Source: Toxorhynchites rutilus septentrionalis (lineage: Eukaryota; Arthropoda; Insecta; Diptera; Culicidae). Taken from it: a stretch of 64,000 nucleotides of DNA. Positions 21,301 to 32,760 of the stretch are shown here, in pieces (within the stretch, counting starts at the first letter, position 1; the number at the start of each line of letters is the position of its first letter). The stretch is taken from contig NC_073746.1 of NCBI RefSeq assembly GCF_029784135.1, positions 143,472,556 to 143,536,555 on the forward strand, written 5' to 3'. The translations under genes were made by a program, and so were the position numbers. The notes under the pieces are model-generated. The model did no database searches and had not been told where the DNA came from. It saw nothing but the letters and a program-made list of their open reading frames with translations.

Positions 21301-22420
21301 AGTGATGTCTAAATTTTTCATTTATTCGATTATCGATTAATCGTTGGGGCATTTTTCAATATTCGATTTATTCGAATAATTGTTTTCCAATATTCGATTA
21401 ATCGAGCGAATATTTTTTTCTTGTAATAATCACGTATCACGTTGTCATTCTGGTCGCGTGGTCTATCGGGTTGTCGCTGTTAGATGGTTGGATGAAAAAA
21501 TGTCGGATAAAAAAATTATATAGCCTAATTCTTAACATAAAAATGCATTATCCTTGAGGAAAAATCTTTCTTTCATTAATCGCGATTACAGTGGTAATTA
21601 TTCGATGTATTCATATTTTGATTTTAAATTATTCGATACAAAATTACTCGATTATAATTTCAGATATTCGATTATTTGAATTAATCGAGCGATTAACCGA
21701 CGTCTCTATTTGCAAATACATGCAAGTAGTGATGTCTGAATTTTTCCTTTATTCGATTATCGATTTATCGTTGGGGCATTCTTCAATATTAGATTTATCG
21801 AACGAATACTTATTTCTTGAAATAATCACGTATCACGTTGTCATTCTGGTCGCGAGGTCTATAGGGTTGTCGATGTTAGATGGTTGGATAAAAAAAATTA
21901 TATAGTCTAATTCTTAGGGTGGTTTTAGACTAGTGATATATTCATGTGAAGAAATATGATAAGATTTATAGAAATCGCATCAACCGTTTACACTAGCGTG
22001 AACTTCTATAATGAATATATTCAATATATTCACAATATATTCATATATTCACCTGAAGTGGAACTGCATCCAACTTTAGTGATTTCTCACCAGCAAGAAA
22101 TTCACAAGCGTTTACATATGCTGAATTTATTCAAGTTATATATACCTCGAATAAGTGTATCATATTTATTCTCACCCGTTTACACCTATTTTCACGCGAA
22201 TAAATCCATCTATATAGCTCCCTCCCTAATGTAAACCCGCCATTAGCCTAAATATGCATTAACCTTGAGAAGGATTCGTTCTTTAATTAATCGCGATTAC
22301 AGTGACAATTATTCGATGTATTCATATTTTTATTTCAAATTATTTGATACAAAATTAATCGATTATAATTTCAGATATTCGATTATTTGAATCGATCGAA
22401 CGATTAACCGACGTCTCTAC
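21301..22420. repeat. Tandem duplication of an AT-rich unit of about 410 bp
   Basis: Unit 1 (21301-21712) and unit 2 (21727-22420) both begin GTGATGTCT near ATTCGATTATCGATT and share ATAATCACGTATCACGTTGT, TTAGATGGTTGGAT, TTAATCGCGATTACAGTG and CGATTAACCGACGTCTCTA. Unit 2 is longer because a 326 bp MITE is inserted at 21917-22242. The unit is dense in ATTCGATTA words and codes for nothing obvious. Confidence 0.6.
21917..22242. mobile_element. PIF/Harbinger-like MITE, 326 bp, TTA target site
   Basis: The left end is GGGTGGTTTTAGACTAG. The right end, reverse-complemented, is TGGCGGGTTTACATTAGGG. TTA flanks both sides (21914-21916 and 22243-22245). Three-base TWA duplications are typical of PIF/Harbinger elements. 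Unit 1 of the tandem repeat (around 21533) lacks the insert and acts as an empty site. Confidence 0.6.
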
Positions 22421-22995
22421 ATGCAAGTCGGGGGTAATTTTTGGTGTTGAGTACCTTTGCACTCGCTTTGTACTGAGAAGCCTGGGAAAATCGTCATTTC
22501 AGATACTAGAGGCGAATGAACGGTTCGGTTCGAGAACTACGTAAACATGAGATGTGCAATAATTTCAGAGTGAAATGTAAAATACAATGATCGATTGACA
22601 ATTTTTCCGTTCAAATATTTTGGTAGTCCGTAATTTACGTTACGTCTTTTATCAAACGTAAAAGACGTAACGAAGAACATAACCTATTACAAAAATTTCG
22701 ATGTTTTCTAAAATAATATTAGAAGTGGTGAACAAGTGGATTCCATAATATAATTTCGTAGTTCTACGTCGAAAATATGCGGTCGTGTCCTAAATAAAAC
22801 CCCTTACAATTTTTCATCCCCAGTAACAATCCGATGCAAGAGCCCCTTCCCACAAAACTAGCTCGAAGTCTCTTGGCTTTAATTCTTATAAAAATCAATT
22901 CGTGTGCTTTTCCCAACCGATATGAAATGGCTAAAGACACCAAACCAGTCATTTGCGTTTGCCTGAAAAGGCTAGTTCTACTGTACATCAAAATA

Positions 22996-23810
22996 TTAGG
23001 TTGGGGAAAAGTTATCCATTATTTATGGGTGATATTCAAAACTATCTTTAACATGCTTCGGATTGTCCGATTTGGGTCAAATGTGCACCGTTTTGTTGCA
23101 AAATATGTTGCCTTTCTAAAGGTATCTTCACAATGTGTCTACCATAGAGGTCTTGGTCCTTATTGGCGATAAACTCTAGCAATAGATTTTTACTATCTTC
23201 TCTTCATCTCAATTTCTTATCACTCTGGAAATTTTGCAATGCAAGAAAAAGGTGGTAATCGCTTGGTGCCAAGTTCGGACTATATGGTGGATGCATTAAA
23301 ACACCCCAATCAAACTCTCGGAAATGTTTAGCCTTGCGTTGTCCTGATGGCCAGTTTTAAACGTTTCTCATCAATCGCTAGCTTCAAAAGGTCCATTTGT
23401 TGACAGTAAAGATCTCTATTTAGTATATTCTACTAAAATGAAAATTCAAAAAGAAATTGAAAAAAATTTTTTTTTAAATTAAAAATTTAAAAATAAATTA
23501 AGTTGCAAGTATTTCACTGTTACAGAGTCGACACCATACACACCAATCGCATTTTCATCTTCCTTGCATTTTCGCATTTATAAAAACAAAAGTGTAAAAT
23601 GTACTGAATTTTCTCTTTGTTGGCCTTCATTGTTAACTTTAACTCACAACTGAACGGAACAAACAAAAAACAGCAAAAGAATTTTCTTAGTGTGAAATGT
23701 CACCTTTTCAATGAGCCTAAACTTGAAATTGTATGATCGATATTACGCGAGATATTAATCACTGAAGCCAGCTATCGAGAAAATAATGGATAACTTTTTC
23801 CCCAACCTAA
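22996..23810 (-). mobile_element. Internally deleted mariner, 815 bp
   Basis: The terminal repeats TTAGGTTGGGGAAAAG.TTATCC at both ends are nearly perfect over about 27 bp. TA precedes the left end, while the right flank has mutated to TC. Minus-strand remnants of the transposase C-terminus are visible: PPYSPNLAPSDYHLFLALQN (third catalytic aspartate block), then ANKDQDLYGRHIVKIPLER and QHILQQNGAHLT. The N-terminal half is missing, so this is a non-autonomous deletion derivative. A sister remnant retaining the N-terminus lies at 49384-49680. Confidence 0.7.
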
Positions 23811-25029
23811 TCTACGAAGAACCTGTGAAGTTCTGGCAAGCGGTCATTATCTTCGAGATGTATTTTAGTGGTATCGTGACAATAAAGTTTTTTTTTATAG
23901 GAGAAAAGGTATTTTCTGACTTTAAGAAGATTAATCAAAAATTAAATTCTTCTTTTATATCCAAAAAACAAAAAAAAGTATGTATTTAAAACAATTTGAA
24001 AAATTGTATCCGAGACACGACCGCTTAGGATGTAGGACTACGCAATCTTTTTTTTTAATTTGTTCGTTTATCATTTCGGATATTATTTGCGAATACGTCC
24101 AAATTTCATAAATAACTCTTTAGTAGAAAAGTTCCGGGGATCCTGAAAATGTTTAATGGCTTGCGTGGTTTCGTAGAATCATTTAGAGAAGCTACGATTC
24201 TTTCTTGCCTTTGCGAGAACAATACACTAATTGGTCATATGTCGCAATTTGTTTCTTTATTTCAATGCACACACTGCACTGAATATTTAACGAGAGGCAT
24301 CTCCCGTGCATCGCCATTTAACAAGCATCAAACACGCGTCCAAAAGATGCACACAGTTGCAGCCAGCGTTGCCAATGTTCCAGTTCAAACTGGATTCTTC
24401 CAGTTTTTTTCCTCGATCCAGTCAAACAGACAAATCTTTAAATCTTCCAGTTTTTTGAAATATTATCCAGTTGTATCCAGTTTTTATTATGTGTACTTCA
24501 ATTTTACCCATTTTATGTAAAATAAATTCTGAATGTATAAATATTATCCCTCCCTCATCCTTCTTATCCCATGACCAGTTTTGTTTTTTAAATTTATCGT
24601 TCAATCGATCCAAGGTGTATTTACATTGGATCGAATCTTTTCTTACAAACCCACCTCAGTGTTATTTTTCTCCTGCTTACACTTCCGAATTCAATACGAT
24701 TAGTGCTCCGTCTGTGTGGTGTCTTTGAATTTATATAAATATCAGATGTTCTAAGTCCTCCAAAACATTCCAAAGATCAGACCAATTGATTTACCGTTCC
24801 ACTTCGACCGGTGCAATGTTCATAGGGGGAAATCTTACCCAAAATGGTTCATACTGCCCACGTGCTATGCTGGCTTTAGGTTTATATAAACATCAGACGT
24901 TGTAGGTCCGCTAAAGCTCAAAAGATCATATAATCAATTTGCTCTATTGACTTTTTTAATAGGAATATAAATCCCAAGTAACCTTGCCTTCTTGGATTTT
25001 TAATTATCCATACCATTAATATTACGCAT

Positions 25030-25580
25030 GATCCGCATGAAATTTGAAAAATCGAAATTTTATTTTCGATGCCAAATGACTTAAAAATGCAACGTCGAGA
25101 TCTGGGTCATATAGAAAAAAAATATTTTGGCCGAAAATCGACTTTTTGAGACTATGTCTGAGAGACAATGAAGGTATGAAAAAAAAATTATCGAATTTGA
25201 AGAACCGACCATGTAACCATGTTTCGTTTATTGGTCCAAAAAAGTGACCTGTGCAAAGTTTCAGCTCGATCGAATATGATTTAGGGGTGCCTCAAAGCAC
25301 TCAAATTTTTGATTTTTTGGCCACTCAGGCCCAGGCCCCACCAAGTCCCAAAAAGCCAAAATTAATACATACGGGATAACACCAGATTTCGACGTTTTAT
25401 GCATTTTTAAGGCATTTGGCATCGAAAACAAAGTTTTGATTTTTCAAATTTCCCTTGGAAGATTTTCAAGGATCAAAAAATCAAAACTTGTTTTTTGGTC
25501 CAATAAACGAAATGTACATGGTCGGTTTTTGAAATTTGACATGACCATTTTCGCTACCACCCAAGTATACATTTTCCAAA
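25030..25580. mobile_element. Foldback element, rearranged copy
   Basis: The arms pair across a centre near 25250-25340. CGATGCCAAATGACTTAAAA with GCAACGTCGA (25067-25097) is the inverse of a block ending GCATTTGGCATCGAAA (about 25391-25428). GAACCGACCATGTAACCATG (25202) pairs with AAATGTACATGGTCGGTTTT (25511). The same words occur in the foldback at 38936-40105. The ends are unclear. There is no coding capacity. Confidence 0.5.
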
Positions 25581-25869
25581 AATATTTTCTCGAGCTGGAG
25601 GGAATACTTAAGGATACCTCATTCTGATTTTGATGACAAAATTTGGATTAAACAAGCCTGATATTAGAAGTAATTTTTTGGTATAGAATATGCTCATTTA
25701 AGTCTTAGAATAATATCGTGGGACCTAATCGAAAATTATTCCAGAATTCTAATGTATATTCCACTGCATAAATCAGTGCATGGGAGCTAAAATAAACCCC
25801 CAAAAACTTCTAACCGAAGGTAAGGGTTGATTTATTGATTTCTTCAATTCTACACCCTTCGTGGAAAAG

Positions 25870-26780
25870 ATAGCAACGAAGATGGTTAAAACTACAGAAA
25901 ATAAAATCGCGTTAGAAGAAAATGAACAGAGGATTGAGGTTAGGTTCCATGCAGTGATCCAAAACCAGCAAACGTGTCACATAGTCGAGTAATTTTACGA
26001 CGATCTTCTGTCAGCGATTGGACATGGAGCAATAAATACGAGATTTCTGATGTTTCATCCAAATAAAACCGTTCTAGGAGATCCTAAAGAGTTGGTACTT
26101 TTTGAACAGATCTACCAGTACCAACATAATACCACAAAAAAAAACTAGAATCGAATATACGTAACCCGCGTAAATTCGAAAGCCGCGATACTTTTTGAAC
26201 AGACCTCGTACATCGAAAAGAAATTGGATTATGCATATAATCGAGTCCGCCCTGTATCTATAAACACCGTTCATGAGCATCTGATGAAGCTTGATTACCT
26301 AAACCGCTACGAGGTATGGATTTCTCACAAACATTTATGGAAAGTGGGGGAATGCGGACGCTCCGGAAGGTTTGTTTTGACGTAGGATTACGTTTTATGA
26401 GAACACATTGGGAGAGCAAATCCAAACACGGTGTCCTGGTGTCTGCCGCATGTCGCGAAACCGGTCAAAACATACTTGGAAACGCTGAAATGAAAGGTCC
26501 TATCCCGCCCGCCGTATTCTCCCGACATTGCTCCGTACGATTACTACCTTTTTCGATCGATGCAACATGACCTGGTCGACCAGCACTTCTCCAATTTTGA
26601 TGTAGTCAAAAATTGGATCGATTCGTGGTTAGCCGACAAACCGGCCGATTATTTCCGCAAAGGTATCCGTGAACTGCCAGAAAGATGGGAAAAAGTTGTG
26701 ACTAGCGATGGGCAACACTTGAATATTAAATTTGTAACCATTTTTGAAAAAGAACGAAGAAAATTACCGGTATTCCTATT
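25870..26780 (+). pseudogene. mariner transposase relic
   Basis: On the plus strand, frames carry SINTVHEHLMKLDYLNRYEV (helix-turn-helix linker region). After a deletion and a frameshift come RPPYSPDIAPYDYYLFRSMQ (third catalytic aspartate block) and HDLVDQHFSNFDVVKNWIDS, ending RKGIRELPERWEKVVTSDGQ. That is the usual C-terminal order of a mariner transposase. The blocks carrying the first two catalytic aspartates are missing. No terminal repeats were identified. Confidence 0.6.
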
Positions 26781-26929
26781 AGTGTTATACCAATGTCCCG
26801 GAAAAAGGATAATGAAGATGATGGAGTTTCCAGTTTTCATTAGAAATTTGGCTCAAATAATCATGAAACCGTGTGTATTTTGAACATTGTTTTGTTTCTT
26901 CCATATACACTTCATATGGCACGCAAATA

Positions 26930-28215
26930 TTAAGCTGTCAAAAAAGTCCTGCGGTATTTTTTTTTGAATTGTCATTTGTTCATAAAATTAGTTACAATCA
27001 TCTGTTTTAAGTCAAATATGCGCCGTTTTGTTCGATGACTTGTTCCCAACGAGATGCCAACTTCATAATACCCCTGTTATAGAAGCTCGCTTCCTTATTG
27101 GCAAAAAACTCGGATAGCCAATTTTCACAGGCTTCTTTTGTGGCTAACTTCTGACTACCTAGCTCGTTCGCCATGGACAAAAACAGGTGGTAGTCACTTG
27201 GTGCAAGGTCCGGACTATACGGCGGATGCAAAAGAACCTCCCATCCGAGCTCCCGGAGCTTCTGACGCGTCACCAAAGAAGTGTGTGGCCTGGCGTTGTC
27301 CTGATGGAAGACAATGCGGCCTCTGTTTATCAAAGATGGCCTCTTCTTCATGAGTGCTACCTTCAAGCGGTCCAGTTCTTGGCAGTACATGTCCGAATTG
27401 ATCGTTTGGCCATAGGGAAGCAGCTCATAATAGATTATTCCTTGACAATCCCACCAAACACACAGCAGAACCTTCCTGGCCGTTAACGAGGGCTTGGCCA
27501 CCGTCTGAGCCGCTTCAACGGGCTTCGACCACGACCGTTTGCGCTTCACGATGTCGTAAGTGACCCACTTTTCATCGCCAGTCACCATCCGCTTCAGAAA
27601 CGGGTCGATTTTGTCGCGATTCAGCAGCGATTCACATGCGTCGATACGGTCAAAGATGTTTTTTTGCGTCAACGTGTGTGGCACCCATACATCGAGCTTC
27701 TTTGTGAATCCAAGCTTCTTCAAATGGTTAATAACGGTTTGATGACTTATCCCCAGCTCTTGGCCGATGCTACGGCTGCTACTATGCCGGTCTTTCTCGG
27801 CTAATTCAGCGATTTTGTCGCAATTTTCGACGACAGGCCTTCCGGAGCGTGACGCATCTTCGACGACCTCTACACCAGAACGAAAACGTTGAATCCATCG
27901 TTGTGCGGTGGAAATGGAAACTGTATCGGGTCCATAAACTGCACAAATTTTATTGGCAGCTTGAGATGCATTTTTGCCTTTGTCATAATAGTACTGTAAA
28001 ATATGTCGAATTTTCTCTTTATTTTGCTCCATATTTGCGACACTATAACTCACGAACGACTTAACCAAACAGAACACTGTCAAGGACTATATTATAGCGC
28101 GCAAAAATACCTTTCCAACAAGCTATAGTATGACTCGATACAATGAATACAACTAGAACTACGCGCTTACAACGACACCTCGCGGAAATACCGCAGGACT
28201 TTTTTGACAGCCTAA
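26930..28215 (-). mobile_element. mariner element copy 1, complete, 1,286 bp
   Basis: TA flanks both ends (26928-26929 and 28216-28217). The left end TTAAGCTGTCAAAAAAGTCC and the right end (reverse complement TTAGGCTGTCAAAAAAGTCC) differ by one base, and the identity continues through TGCGGTATTT. It lies antisense to IRS in intron A. A near-identical, oppositely oriented copy is at 35719-37001. Confidence 0.9.
27007..28032 (-). CDS. mariner transposase, intact open frame
   Basis: This is a DDE/D transposase that would cut and rejoin the TTAGGCTG terminal repeats. The start is the ATG of MEQNKEKIRHILQ, matching family starts. A longer frame to 28083 adds 17 residues that are probably untranslated. 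The product is 341 residues, normal for mariner. The N-terminal paired helix-turn-helix region spans about residues 1-110 (SAGRP-like DASRSGRPVVEN, then SIGQELGISHQTVINHLKKL). The catalytic blocks are VTGDEKWVTYD, VFHQDNARPHTS and PPYSPDLAPSDYHLF. The last two aspartates are 34 residues apart, giving the mariner D34D signature. No stop or frameshift breaks it, so it may be functional. It is antisense to the host gene. Confidence 0.88.
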   Translation of the reverse strand: MEQNKEKIRHILQYYYDKGKNASQAANKICAVYGPDTVSISTAQRWIQRFRSGVEVVEDASRSGRPVVENCDKIAELAEKDRHSSSRSIGQELGISHQTVINHLKKLGFTKKLDVWVPHTLTQKNIFDRIDACESLLNRDKIDPFLKRMVTGDEKWVTYDIVKRKRSWSKPVEAAQTVAKPSLTARKVLLCVWWDCQGIIYYELLPYGQTINSDMYCQELDRLKVALMKKRPSLINRGRIVFHQDNARPHTSLVTRQKLRELGWEVLLHPPYSPDLAPSDYHLFLSMANELGSQKLATKEACENWLSEFFANKEASFYNRGIMKLASRWEQVIEQNGAYLT

Positions 28216-28403
28216 TAATTACGACACCATATTTTGCTTCCCAATACAAATATACTTCGTCTACTGCTTCACCTCGATATGTACCTCATTGGTGTTATGC
28301 GAAAAAACTGAATTTTTCAAATGTTCTGCCGTGATATCGTAGTAGGCGTTGTTCAAAGTACGTAGAATTAAAGGTAAGGGATATTTCCTGTGTATACACA
28401 CTA

Positions 28404-29118
28404 GGGTGCCAATGAAAATGGTCATCTCGAATATCAAAAAGTTACCTCATAAAAAACGTTCACCACCTCGAAAAAACAGCCTATGCTGAATTTTAGCTCA
28501 ATCGGACTTAAGGAAAAATGGCCGCAAAGCGGTCAAAGTTTGCGTTTTTTAAAAATCGAAAAATCAGCCAAGGGGGGAGTAGAGGAAATCGGGGTTTTCA
28601 AAAAAAAAAGATTTTGATGCCAAATGTCTTAAAATTGCATGAAACGTCGAGATCTAGTGTCATCTCAAAAAAAAAATCAAAAATTGGCACTCTGGCACTT
28701 TTTTTCGGGGTGTAAATGCCAAATGTCTTAAAATTGCATGACACGTCGAGTCAACTATTTTTATTGGCACCCAAAACCATACTTTTCGTTTCGTACTCCG
28801 AAAATAAACAAAGTCCCAGAGTGCCAATCTTTGACATTTTTTTTTTCCGAGATGACACTAGATCTCCACGTTCCTTGCAATTTTGAAACATTTGACATCA
28901 AAACAATTTTTTCGAAAACCCGATTTCCTTTACTCCCCCCTTGGCTGATTTTTCGATTTTCAAAAAACTCAAACTTTGCTCGCTTTGCGCCACTCTCCCT
29001 TAAGTTCGATTGAGCTGAAATTCAGCATAGGGTGTTTTTTCGAGGTGGTGAAAATTTTGTATAGGGTAACTTTTTGAAATTTTAGTGTCGATTTTTCCCC
29101 ATACATTCATTGGCACCC
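28404..29118. mobile_element. Long foldback element, 715 bp
   Basis: TA flanks both ends (28402-28403 and 29119-29120). The terminal GGGTGCCAATGAA is mirrored by TTCATTGGCACCC. Inverted similarity continues across most of both arms, for example AATCAGCCAAGGGGGGAGTA (28562) with TACTCCCCCCTTGGCTGATT (28931), and GATGCCAAATGTCTTAAAAT near both shoulders. Nearly the whole element can fold into one hairpin. It has no open frame of note. Relatives with related inner words lie at 25030-25580 and 38936-40105. Confidence 0.7.
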
Positions 29119-30639
29119 TAATACACACGGAAAGCGCATGTGTTATACACACAACGAAGTTAATAATAAAAATCCTCAATTTGTTCGAAGTTCTGCAGTG
29201 TTTTCAATATTTCTCGATTAATAGTTCTAAAAATCATAAAAAGTGACAAAATCGCAAGTCGAGCCGACGGTAAACACGCCTCTTTCGCTGCAATAAAGGT
29301 TTTATGTGATTTTTTCTATCAATTTCATGCTGCACAGTTCTTGTTTACTTCAGAAAAATGTTGAAGTACCACGTCCCGCGATGCCAGAACAGAATAATTT
29401 CGAATGAGATAAACTAATCGGAAATGTTTTCAGCTATCGCTCCTGGAACGGGAACGACGCTGCTTAGATATAACCTCTCCACACATTTATTTATCGGTTT
29501 TGCATTATTTTTATAGCACAGGTGCAATAATTTTACTATTTAATTTTTTTAAATAATTAAGTAAACCGCTATTTCATCATTTCAAAATATATTTTGAGAC
29601 AGTTCTTGTGTTATAATTTAAGAAATCAAAAAATGTTTGAATTTAAATGGATTCGATCGATGGTTTATTACTATTTTTTGTCTTTTTTCTCTGCCTATCA
29701 CTACTTAAACAAATCAGGGAGTAGACTACCTTTCTTTTCTACATACTTTTGGCGTTGGTAGTCCAATCGTGATTTGTGTTGACGGCATTGGGCTTCATTT
29801 ACTAGTTTAGGAGAGCGTCAAAGAATGATTGATTTTCAGACGTTTTCAAAATTAGAATTATGAATGAGAATCAACTTTTTCGTATCAAATTATTATTCTG
29901 TTTCAATGAAAAACACTTTATTTTGCAGGTGATGAAGAAATCTTTTACAAAAATTGTTTTTGAAGACAACTTCATATTATAATGAAAATATTCAGTAACA
30001 ATGTTGGAAATGTCAACACAAATGGTTGAATAGAAGTCAGAAATACGCGTTACAAGTAATTAAATAACATGATGTGATCATTTTCATTCAAATTTTAACA
30101 TTTGAAAACTGGCTTCTTGTCTTCTAATCTTATAGAGTTTACACTAACGAGTTTGGGACCCATATCATGGACCCTAATTGAACGTCGCCACCAAACGTAG
30201 ACACCGTACCACTATTATCGCGAATTACTCGTGGCTTCGTGTTCCGTTGATTTGAAGCGAAAATGGCAATGAAGAATCGAATCTATTTATTCACCTTCCT
30301 TATATACTTTTTTATTATTTTATCCATGTTGTACAATTACGGTGGATAACATACGGCGCCTCTCGAATTACAATTAGTGAATGAACATTTTACAACTTTT
30401 CGAATCCATATCACGGTTAAATGCACAATGCTGATTTATTCCGGTTCCTAATATGCCAGCGAAAAAATTGCGTTCTCCATTTGCTTCGAATCTGTAATGT
30501 TATTTGTAATCTCAAAATTGGTTTAAGAAATGATTCTGATGAATGATAAAGCCTTAGTTCTGAAGAATGGCAAAAAAGCGCAAGTGTTCAGGTTGTTGCG
30601 TCCATGATAATTTGACTTGGCACCTGCACAACACAATCC

Positions 30640-30840
30640 TCTAGCGAATTGTAATACGTGCAATACTTTAATGCAATCCAATATTTTGTTTTTAGAATTG
30701 ATCGGCCAAATGATTCTAAAAAAAGTGTTCTTAAATGTATTTTCACTGAAATTAAAACAGACCGATAAGCAAAATATTTTTCTTTTGGATGTGGATAAAA
30801 CAAAAAAATATTGAGGGTATAACGGACAGGTTTATAATAT
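30640..30840 (-). repeat. Diverged inverted copy of the 16290-16600 repeat
   Basis: The reverse complement reads AACCTGTCCGTTATACCCTC, then TATCGGTCTGTTTTAATTTC. These align with the ACCTGTCCATATTCCCCC and TCGGTCTGTTTTTATTTT blocks at 16370-16445. It is diverged and has no coding sequence. Confidence 0.4.
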
Positions 30841-30943
30841 ACAAAGCATATAAATATCGCTCACGAGAGACCTAATTTCACAAACAGAAAAAGAGAGAAA
30901 TAAAAGTAACTAATATTTTAATATTTTACTGCCCATTTCACCT

Positions 30944-31031
30944 TCTTCTTCTTCAATGGCACTAACGTCCCTAGTAGAACTGTACCGTCTCAACGTAATA
31001 TGACTTGCGTCATTTGCTATATAAGTACTTA
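30944..31031 (-). mobile_element. Feilai-like SINE, 3' half of a split copy
   Basis: TTCTTCTTCTTCAATGGCAC and GTCTCAACGTAATATGACTT match 15421-15510 of the near-complete copy. Similarity stops at AGTACTTA (31031). The rest of the same SINE resumes at 32624, after a 1.6 kb TA-flanked insert. Confidence 0.6.
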
Positions 31032-32623
31032 GGGTAGAAGAACATATCATCGCAATAGCATCTATTATGACAATACGAGTGAGTTTTTTTATTAGTTTAG
31101 TAAACCTATCTAATTTTTTAAGGCTCTAATATGTTTTTCAACATCAGAAACATTTATCTTTTGCTGAAAACTTTAGTTTTAAAAATAGTGTGTCCCATTG
31201 ATGCTTGCTTCTTAGCATTTTGCTAAGAAATATGTCGTCAAAATAATGAGATTTTCATGCTGTGAAGTGGCTATTTTGATGCAAACACAGTGTAGACGCA
31301 TACATTACAACCTTCTTGATGTTGTGATTCGACCAATTTATACGATTTTACCGAAATAAACATGCACCTACGTGCCAATTATCGCAATATCGGAAGCTGC
31401 CTTGTTCATATTATGGTTGTACGAAATCGCTGCAAAGCTGAAAAGCAGAGCTGCTGTTCCTGAAGAGAAGCGAACACCCCTTCCAGCCCTCACGCCTTTG
31501 TGATTCTCCTGTCAGCTAGCAGAGAGGCCTAGCAACGAGGAACAGGAGGAGTTCTTTTATAACCGGGAAGCACATAACAACAGTCTAATCTGGAGATGAA
31601 ACGGATATTCGGTATCCTGCCTATCCGGCCAATACTTGGTATCCAGCCGGATACCGGATATTAGAAAAAAAAACAATAATTTCTCATTAACAGAAGATGA
31701 ATCATAACCGGAACTTGTAATGCTTGTTAATATTTTTTTGATTTGTGGTAGATAAGGTGTACCTTCCCTCAGATCATCCGGAGGTTCTTATTTGTTTTAT
31801 TTTGAATACAAATAATTGGTTGATGTTCTTTGCATATTGAAATTATGTGGCACAAAATCTGTTGGGATGTTCATGGTTATCGTAAAAGAAAGTTAATTAA
31901 AAGAATCGAATCGAAGCAAAAATCTATCAAAACTTTTTCCTACAAGAGCGTTCTTGGAATCTAATGGATGCTGATTGATGAGGTTAATTGGATTTACTAT
32001 TGACTTGGTTAGTAAAACACTGTGTTAATCTACAAAATCTTTAAAAAAACAGAAAAAATATATTGTATTGTTATCCACTACACTTACACACAAAAAGATA
32101 GAAGCGTTCAAGTATTACATCTCAAAACTTGAAGCTTTAAATGAAGCTCTAAAATAATGTATGTAATAAGGTATTTGTTGGGTTTTCACAATGTTTCTAA
32201 AATCACTTAAAAACTCCGACTTCGCGCTCCGTTCCCATTATTTTTGTCGAGTGTAGAATCAACGATTGCATACTAGGAATAAGATTTAGAGGCATAGTTT
32301 TATTTAAAAATTATGATTGAAGTATTATTTTAATCCTAATAACACTTTTTCCATGTGACACCGACTTTTACCACGATATGTATGTACACTTATTACAAAA
32401 CTCCAGGAACACTATTACCATAATGGGTACATGGAAGTGGCATTTTCAAAAATGTTTTTCATACAATTTAGTCAACTAATCAACGAAATATCAGTGAGAA
32501 TCTCCAAAAACAGAGTTCAAACTGCTAGAAAAAATATACTTTTGTATGCTTCTGAACTAAAATAAAGTATTTATTCGCCAATTTGTGCAAGTTGGTGACA
32601 TATGTCCTCCACCCTACCAACCC
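31032..32623. mobile_element. TA-flanked element of about 1.6 kb inserted in a SINE
   Basis: The SINE sequence breaks exactly at a TA on both sides (31030-31031 and 32624-32625). The left terminus GGGTAGAAGAACATATC resembles the reverse complement of the right end, which contains GGGTGGAGGACATATGTC about 7 bp inside the break. TA duplication and GGGT ends would fit a pogo-like non-autonomous element. A stretch at 31600-31665 repeats CCGGATA-type words. No transposase was recognised. Confidence 0.5.
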
Positions 32624-32760
32624 TAGTTGAGATTTTAATGCCAAATAACAAGCCTTGAATGTATTCGAAGTTGCAAACTCTAGAATACGCGTGACCACAG
32701 TGCCGGTCAGAAGAACTTTATTTGAACCCGAACCTCCGGCATGATAAGTATCGGAGGTTC
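32624..32760 (-). mobile_element. Feilai-like SINE, 5' half of a split copy
   Basis: TAGTTGAGATTTTAATGCCA, then CTCTAGAATACGCGTGACCA and GAACCCGAACCTCCGGCATG match 15508-15660 of the near-complete SINE, with an internal deletion of about 35 bp in the tRNA-proximal part. It continues the fragment at 30944-31031. Confidence 0.6.
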
